A DNA stretch of 18,728 nucleotides from DASXYU01 sp036502295 (GTDB lineage Bacteria > Actinomycetota > Actinomycetes > Mycobacteriales > Jatrophihabitantaceae): positions 1 to 18,728 of the forward strand of contig DASXYU010000123.1 in the NCBI GenBank assembly GCA_036502295.1. Reading direction: 5' to 3'. Both the position numbers and the translations under genes were made by a program. Below the pieces are notes generated by a model that made no database searches, was not told the DNA's origin, and worked only from the letters and a program-made list of their open reading frames with translations. Shown piece after piece: positions 14,534-18,728 of the stretch. Numbering within the stretch: the first letter of the stretch is position 1; every line of letters starts with the position of its first letter.

Positions 14534-14573
14534 CGCGCAGAGCAACCCCCGACCGCAGCGCCAGAGGAATTTC

Positions 14574-16076
14574 ATGAGTACGAGCCACATCACCCCGTCC
14601 AACACAATCGACCCGCGCCGCTGGCTGGCGCTGGGTGTGATCGCCGTAGCCCAGCTGATGGTGGTGCTCGACGCCAGCATCGTGAACATCGCACTGCCAT
14701 CTGCCCAGCACGCACTGCACATCTCGGACGCCAATCGGCAGTGGGTCATCACCGCCTACGCGCTGGCGTTCGGCGGGCTCCTGTTGCTGGGAGGCCGCAT
14801 TGCCGACTTCATGGGGCGCAAGCGCATCTTCGTCATCGGCCTCATCGGTTTCGGCGTCGCGTCGGCGATCGGCGGAATCGCACAGAACCAGGGCGAGCTG
14901 TTCGCGGCCCGCGGTCTGCAAGGCGCGTTCGCGGCGCTGATGGCACCTGCCGCGCTGTCGCTGATCTCGATCACTTTCACCGCGCCCCGTGAACGAGCCA
15001 AGGCGTTCGCCGTCTACGGCGGCATTTCCGGCGGCGGTGCCGCCCTCGGTCTCATCCTCGGCGGTGTGCTCACTGAGTACGCCTCCTGGCGGTGGACCCT
15101 GCTGGTCAATACGCCGATCGCGATCGTGACCGCGCTCGCTGCGGTACTCGTCGTGCGTGAGAGCAGGGCCGAAGGTCGACCGCGCTACGACATCCCCGGT
15201 GTCATCACCAGCACCCTCGGCCTCGTGGCCCTGGTCTACGGCTTCACCAAGGCGAACGAGAGTGGTTGGTCCGCCACCAGCACGATCGCGCTGCTCGTCG
15301 CCGCTGTCGTTCTGCTCGTCGCCTTCGTCGTCATTGAGAGGTACACCGCCGAGCCGTTGTTGCCGCCGCGCGTCTTCAGCGAACGCAACCGCGCAGGCGC
15401 CTTCCTCGTCGCTCTGCTGCTCGGGTTGTCGCTGTTCGGGATGTTCCTGTTCCTCGTGTACTACCTGCAGGGCACGATGCATTACTCCGCGTTGAAGTCC
15501 GGCCTTGCGTTCCTGCCCTTCAGTGCCGGCGTCATCGTCGCGGCGGGTGGTGCCAGCAGCTTGCTTCCCCGTATCGGACCACGACCGCTGATGGCTGGTG
15601 GTACTGCAGCGGCCGCACTCGGCATGGCGTGGCTCACCAGGCTCACGACCCATTCGGGGTTCGCCTCGCACCTCCTGCCCGCGGAGATCGTGATGAGCCT
15701 GGGCATGGGCTTCGCCTTCGTCGCGCTTTCCAGCACGTCGCTTGTCGGCGTCGACGACCGCGATGCCGGTGTTGCGAGCGCCCTGGTCAACACGATGCAG
15801 CAGGTCGGCGGATCGCTCGGAACCGCATTGCTCAACACGCTCAGCGCAACCGCTGCGGTGCACTACATCGCTTCGCACGGTGCTGGCAGTACCGGGGCGG
15901 GCACGGTCCACGGCTACACCGTGGCCTTCACCTGGGGTCTCGGGGCGCTCGTCCTCGCGGTCGTGCTGTCCCTCGTCCTCGTGACGAAGCAGGCACGTGT
16001 CACCTCGACCGGTGCCGAGGACGGGGCCGGGGAGACTCCGCTGGAGCGCGCTGAAGAACTCAGCACCATCCTCTAA
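14574..16076 (+). CDS. DHA2-family MFS drug efflux transporter (EmrB/QacA-like)
   Basis: This 500-aa proton-driven exporter of the 14-TM DHA2 group sits in the cytoplasmic membrane. VVLDASIVNIALP (31-43) is the DHA2 TM1 signature. Motif A, GGRIADFMGRKR (73-84), follows TM2, and a glycine-rich motif C (GGISGGGAALGLILGG) marks the antiporter helix. The tail VTKQARVTSTGAEDGAGE is cytoplasmic. The ATG at 14574 has AGAGGA five bases upstream. The frame is open far upstream, but that part only shadows marR. It is divergent from marR, which likely represses it. Substrates cannot be deduced; antiseptic, antibiotic or native-metabolite export are all possible. Confidence 0.93.
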   Translation: MSTSHITPSNTIDPRRWLALGVIAVAQLMVVLDASIVNIALPSAQHALHISDANRQWVITAYALAFGGLLLLGGRIADFMGRKRIFVIGLIGFGVASAIGGIAQNQGELFAARGLQGAFAALMAPAALSLISITFTAPRERAKAFAVYGGISGGGAALGLILGGVLTEYASWRWTLLVNTPIAIVTALAAVLVVRESRAEGRPRYDIPGVITSTLGLVALVYGFTKANESGWSATSTIALLVAAVVLLVAFVVIERYTAEPLLPPRVFSERNRAGAFLVALLLGLSLFGMFLFLVYYLQGTMHYSALKSGLAFLPFSAGVIVAAGGASSLLPRIGPRPLMAGGTAAAALGMAWLTRLTTHSGFASHLLPAEIVMSLGMGFAFVALSSTSLVGVDDRDAGVASALVNTMQQVGGSLGTALLNTLSATAAVHYIASHGAGSTGAGTVHGYTVAFTWGLGALVLAVVLSLVLVTKQARVTSTGAEDGAGETPLERAEELSTIL

Positions 16077-16082
16077 AGCTTC

Positions 16083-16128
16083 CCCCGCTGGTTGCCGTTC
16101 GCGAGTAGTTCGTCGGCAACCAGCGGGG
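16083..16128. terminator. Strong bidirectional terminator
   Basis: CCCCGCTGGTTGCCG (16083-16097) and its exact complement (16114-16128) form a perfect 15-bp stem with a 16-nt loop, seven bases after the transporter stop. GGGGAAA follows on the plus strand and TTCCCC flanks the other side. It separates the converging pump and soxR genes. Confidence 0.88.
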
Positions 16129-16132
16129 AAAG

Positions 16133-16153
16133 GCATTCACTCTGCATTCACTC
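16133..16153. repeat. Short tandem duplication at the soxR stop
   Basis: GCATTCACTC occurs at 16133-16142 and 16144-16153 (period 11 bp). The second copy contains the soxR stop codon. It looks like a small local duplication that left a spare stop downstream. Confidence 0.6.
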
Positions 16154-16549
16154 CGCGTGCTCCAGATCCAAGGTGCGTGCTCCGGGGCCGTCGGCGCCGA
16201 GGTAATCGCCGGGATTGATGAGACGGCAGCGCCGCAGTGACAAGCAACCGCAGCCGATGCAGCCGTCCAGATCGTCGCGGACGCGTTCGAGTTGTGCGAT
16301 GCGCGCATCGAGTTCGGCACGCCACCTCGCAGAGAGTCGTGACCAGTCGCGGCGAGTCGGAGTCCGGTCCTCGGGTAACTGTTCGAACGCTTCCGCGACC
16401 TGAGACAGCGGCACGCCAAGACGCACCGCGATCTTGATGAGGGCAACGCGGCGAAGCGTCACCCGGGGATAGCGCCGCTGATTGCCGCTGGTCCGGCTGC
16501 TGGAAATGAGCCCCTTGCGCTCGTAAAAGTGCAGTGCGGAGATCGCCAC
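16148..16549 (-). CDS. soxR: SoxR redox-sensing regulator, N-terminally truncated
   Basis: SoxR is a MerR-family [2Fe-2S] sensor that activates genes in response to redox-cycling compounds. This 133-aa frame matches E. coli SoxR almost throughout: AISALHFYERKGLI, SGNQRRYPR, then CIGCGCLSLRRC with C97, C100, C102 and C108 in exact cluster spacing, and NPGDYLGADGPGAR. The start is the problem. The frame upstream of GTG 16549 reads TRSG preceded by an in-frame TGA, with no other start, so the first HTH helix (TPGEVAKRSG in E. coli, about 20 residues with the leader) is missing. A MerR protein without that helix should bind DNA poorly. The 5' end overlaps the divergent oxidase gene and no sox box remains. 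It is probably a remnant; a sequencing or assembly error is the alternative. Confidence 0.85.
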   Translation of the reverse strand: MAISALHFYERKGLISSSRTSGNQRRYPRVTLRRVALIKIAVRLGVPLSQVAEAFEQLPEDRTPTRRDWSRLSARWRAELDARIAQLERVRDDLDGCIGCGCLSLRRCRLINPGDYLGADGPGARTLDLEHAE

Positions 16550-17421
16550 TCCGCTGCGTGTGGCACATCACCGGCCGGCTGTCGAATCACGCGCCGATGG
16601 CGGCGGACGCTCTGATCCGGCTCGGCGGATCGGACGGCGTGCATCGCTGGATCGACTGCTACCTCGCTCGCCTCGATGAAGCGCCGACCGGTCGATGGCC
16701 AATCGACCCGGTGAACTGGCGGGATTCACTTGGTGATCCCTCTCGTTTGGGTGATTGGCTGCGGTTCTTCGAGCGGCAATTGGCCGAACACCCATGGCAG
16801 GACATCCTCGCCCTCTGGTGGCCAAGGCTGCTTCCCGGGGCGATCGGCGCCGTAGGGCATCCGCTGATCCGCACCGGTCACGCAGTGAGAGCGATCCAGG
16901 AGTCGCTCACCGACGTGCGAGTCGCCGAACTCGGGCAGGCGCTCGGGTACTGGGCGGCGCGGTGGACGCCGCTACCGCGCATGGAACCACTCGGTTGCAC
17001 ACCGCCCGCAGAGCTGAGCCAGATTCCGATGCTGCTGGACGAACTCACGGATTCAGCTGTCGGGTGTTACCGGCAGTGGGCGTCGTCCTCCCCGGTGATG
17101 CTGATCCATGCGGCGACCGTGCCGAGGGCTGCGCGGCTCGTCCTGCTTGCCGTGCCGGAGGAGTTATGGCCGATGAGCTATCGCCATACCTGGGCGGCAA
17201 CCGCGGCGATCGTCTCCGCCTATCGTCCTCAAGGCCGCGGGCCCGCGGAGCCAGCAGTTCCTCCGAAACTCAGTGCGGAGATCGTTGCCGATGCCGCGAT
17301 GAGCAGCAGCGACGCTCACGCATTGAAGTTCACTGAGGTGGCACTGGAATCGCATGCCCGCGGCCTGACAGACGCACTTGCGGCCGCGTACCTCTCCTCA
17401 AGTCTTGTCGAGGATGGTTGA
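16534..17421 (+). CDS. Questin-oxidase-like protein (DUF4243), probably 5'-truncated
   Basis: This 295-aa protein belongs to the questin oxidase-like family, named after a fungal Baeyer-Villiger-type enzyme that opens an anthraquinone ring. Bacterial members are mostly uncharacterised. Family features are GRLSNHAPMAADALIRLG (14-31), a WWPRLLPGAIGAVGHPLI core followed by RTGHAVRAI (95-121), and a C-terminal DAHALKFTEVALESH. The usual first helix before the SNHAPM block is missing. The sequence from 16534 to about 16560 (MRRSPLRCVW) is only the antisense of soxR. GTG 16534 and GTG 16558 are possible starts, neither with a good ribosome site. A redox enzyme beside soxR fits a SoxR target. The 3' end converges on the next transporter, 6 bp away. 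Confidence 0.72.
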   Translation: MRRSPLRCVWHITGRLSNHAPMAADALIRLGGSDGVHRWIDCYLARLDEAPTGRWPIDPVNWRDSLGDPSRLGDWLRFFERQLAEHPWQDILALWWPRLLPGAIGAVGHPLIRTGHAVRAIQESLTDVRVAELGQALGYWAARWTPLPRMEPLGCTPPAELSQIPMLLDELTDSAVGCYRQWASSSPVMLIHAATVPRAARLVLLAVPEELWPMSYRHTWAATAAIVSAYRPQGRGPAEPAVPPKLSAEIVADAAMSSSDAHALKFTEVALESHARGLTDALAAAYLSSSLVEDG

Positions 17422-17427
17422 GGACGT

Positions 17428-18699
17428 TCAGCTGGCGAGTTCGAGCGTCATCTCGCGCTTGAGTCCGCGGCGCGTCGACCACTCGCGCAGAGCAAGCCCG
17501 GCGAAGGCCACTACTGCGAGGGCGAAGGCGAAGACCGAGAACTCGCGTGCGGTCTTCATCAGGCCGCCTTCGTGCACGACCAGCCAGCCGGCGACCACGG
17601 CCGGGATTCCCATGCCGAGGTAGGAGACCGTGTAGATCACCGAGAGCAGGCCGGCCCGCTCGTGTGGGTGAGCCATCGGCAGGACGAGCTTCACCGAGGC
17701 CTGGAAGGCACCGCCGAAGCCCATGCCTCCGACGACAGCGCCGGCGAAGAAGAGGCTCAATGAACCGACGTTCTCCGACACCAGGCTCAGAGCGGTCCCG
17801 ATCATCAGTGCGACGGTGCTCATCAGCATCAGCCGCACTGGCGCGATGGTGCGCGTCGCGATGACCGTGAGGGCTCCAAGACCTGCGGCCACGAAGAGCG
17901 GGAGACCGCCGAGCAGCAGCCAGTGCGAGCCCGCGATCTGGTGCACGATCGCCGGGGAGAGCGAGCCGTACAAGCCGGCCAGCGACCACCCCGCGACAAG
18001 CGCCGGTGCAGCGATAAGAACCGGTCCGCGGGCGCGGGCGGGGATTCCAAGCTCTGGACGCAGGCTTGCCAGCGCCCCGGGCTTGCGGGTCACCGTCTCC
18101 TTCATCATCAACACGCCGACGAACTGCAGGGCGAAGAGTCCGAGCAGAACCCCGTAGATGAGGTGCGTGGGCGCGGGCAGGTACTGCACGAAGACCGCGG
18201 CGAGCAGCGAACCGCTGGCGGTGCCGATCGGTGCCGAGACGGCGTTGGCGAGCGTTCCGCGGGCGGGGTTGATGTCCAGCAGGCCCGCTCCGACTGCGCC
18301 GGCGGCGGCTCCGGTGGCAACGCCCTGCAGCACGCGGGCGATGAGTAGATCGCCGACGCTGCCGGCGTTGAGCAGGACCAGCATCGCCGGGAACTGCACT
18401 GCGATCGCGGCGAGCAGCACCGGACGTCGTCCTATGTGGTCGGAGAGCCGTCCGACCACGAGCAGCCCGACGAGGACGGCGAGGGCGTAGACGCCGAAGA
18501 CGACGGTGGTCATGATCGGCGAGAAGTGCCACATCTGCTGGTAGGTGCCGTAGAGCGGCGTGGGCGCAGAGGAGGCAGCGAGGAAGAAGATGATCACCGA
18601 CATCAACAGCGCGAAGGCTGCCGGTGCCGGAAGGACGCGCCGGGAGTAGACGGGGTTGCCGTGCGCTGCGCTGGCGGAGGTCTCGAGTGTCGAGGTCAT
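17428..18699 (-). CDS. MFS transporter, 12-TM DHA1-like
   Basis: This 423-aa major-facilitator transporter in the cytoplasmic membrane is probably a proton-coupled efflux pump. After a short cytoplasmic N-terminus, TM1 begins at about residue 24. Motif A, VGRLSDHIGRRPV (82-94), follows TM2. Twelve hydrophobic segments are visible, with a central loop around KETVTRKPGALASLRPELG and a basic C-terminus, REWSTRRGLKREM. Length fits the 12-TM DHA1 class and not the 14-TM pump at 14574. The ATG at 18699 has GGAGAA five bases upstream (18704-18709). The promoter lies beyond the right edge, so its control cannot be seen. Its 3' end faces the questin-oxidase-like gene with a 6-bp gap. Substrate unknown. 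Confidence 0.9.
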   Translation of the reverse strand: MTSTLETSASAAHGNPVYSRRVLPAPAAFALLMSVIIFFLAASSAPTPLYGTYQQMWHFSPIMTTVVFGVYALAVLVGLLVVGRLSDHIGRRPVLLAAIAVQFPAMLVLLNAGSVGDLLIARVLQGVATGAAAGAVGAGLLDINPARGTLANAVSAPIGTASGSLLAAVFVQYLPAPTHLIYGVLLGLFALQFVGVLMMKETVTRKPGALASLRPELGIPARARGPVLIAAPALVAGWSLAGLYGSLSPAIVHQIAGSHWLLLGGLPLFVAAGLGALTVIATRTIAPVRLMLMSTVALMIGTALSLVSENVGSLSLFFAGAVVGGMGFGGAFQASVKLVLPMAHPHERAGLLSVIYTVSYLGMGIPAVVAGWLVVHEGGLMKTAREFSVFAFALAVVAFAGLALREWSTRRGLKREMTLELAS

Positions 18700-18728
18700 G
18701 GAGTTCTCCGGATCTCGGAAAGTCTTGA

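Noticed and set aside
13782..14573. Long N-terminal extension of the DHA2 transporter
   Set aside because: It covers marR antisense; the ATG at 14574 has a ribosome site and begins the normal family N-terminus.
17410..17450. Another GGTTGAGGACG segment at the convergent junction 17410-17450
   Set aside because: The partner arm TCTCGAAACC is absent and the bases are used as the coding ends of two genes; too weak to call a repeat copy.

Overview
The window is GC-rich, gene-dense bacterial DNA of the actinobacterial type. The evidence is the GC bias, many GTG starts, an actinobacterial LexA box (TCGAAC-N4-GTTCGA), a complete ImuA'/ImuB/DnaE2 mutasome, CsoR-type copper control, several promoters whose -10 lies six bases before the start codon (leaderless mRNAs), and palindromic repeats built on GGTGGTTGAG...TCTCGAAACC. 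A mycolic-acid actinomycete (Gordonia/Williamsia/Rhodococcus-like) is my best guess. The genus is inference.

Layout, left to right. (1) 1-1309: urtA, the lipoprotein receptor of a urea ABC transporter, on the minus strand; the permease and ATPase genes should lie off the left edge. A hairpin spans its stop codon. (2) 1495-8083: eight minus-strand genes, closely spaced or overlapping. In transcription order they are csoR-copZ-copA (copper sensor, chaperone, exporter), a vapB-vapC toxin-antitoxin pair, then a GT1 glycosyltransferase, a maltokinase/glucosamine-kinase-like enzyme and a SIS-domain phosphosugar protein. A CsoR operator (8093-8109) overlaps the -10 of the first promoter. The only visible internal control point is a set of ATACACA/TGTGTAT repeats before vapB. 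(3) 8242-13933: the SOS mutagenesis locus. dnaE2 (minus) and imuA'-imuB (plus) diverge from one perfect LexA box. Two palindromic repeats lie inside reading frames here, one in the DnaE2 N-terminal linker and one forming the ImuA' C-terminus. An 18-bp tandem repeat expands a loop of ImuB. (4) 13941-16076: a divergent marR / DHA2-family efflux pump pair with back-to-back promoters and a candidate operator between them, closed by a perfect 15-bp-stem terminator. (5) 16148-18699: soxR (minus) head to head with a questin-oxidase-like gene (plus), then a convergent 12-TM MFS transporter (minus). The soxR and oxidase 5' ends overlap and both proteins appear to lack their first residues, as if the shared promoter region was deleted.

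Functionally the window gathers stress and detoxification modules: copper export, SOS mutagenesis, two drug-type exporters and a redox sensor with a candidate target oxidase. Next to them are nitrogen uptake and an uncharacterised three-enzyme sugar module. The most distinctive observations are the repeat-invaded mutasome genes, the decapitated soxR/oxidase pair, and the glycosyltransferase-kinase-SIS module that may be transcribed from the copper/toxin-antitoxin promoters.
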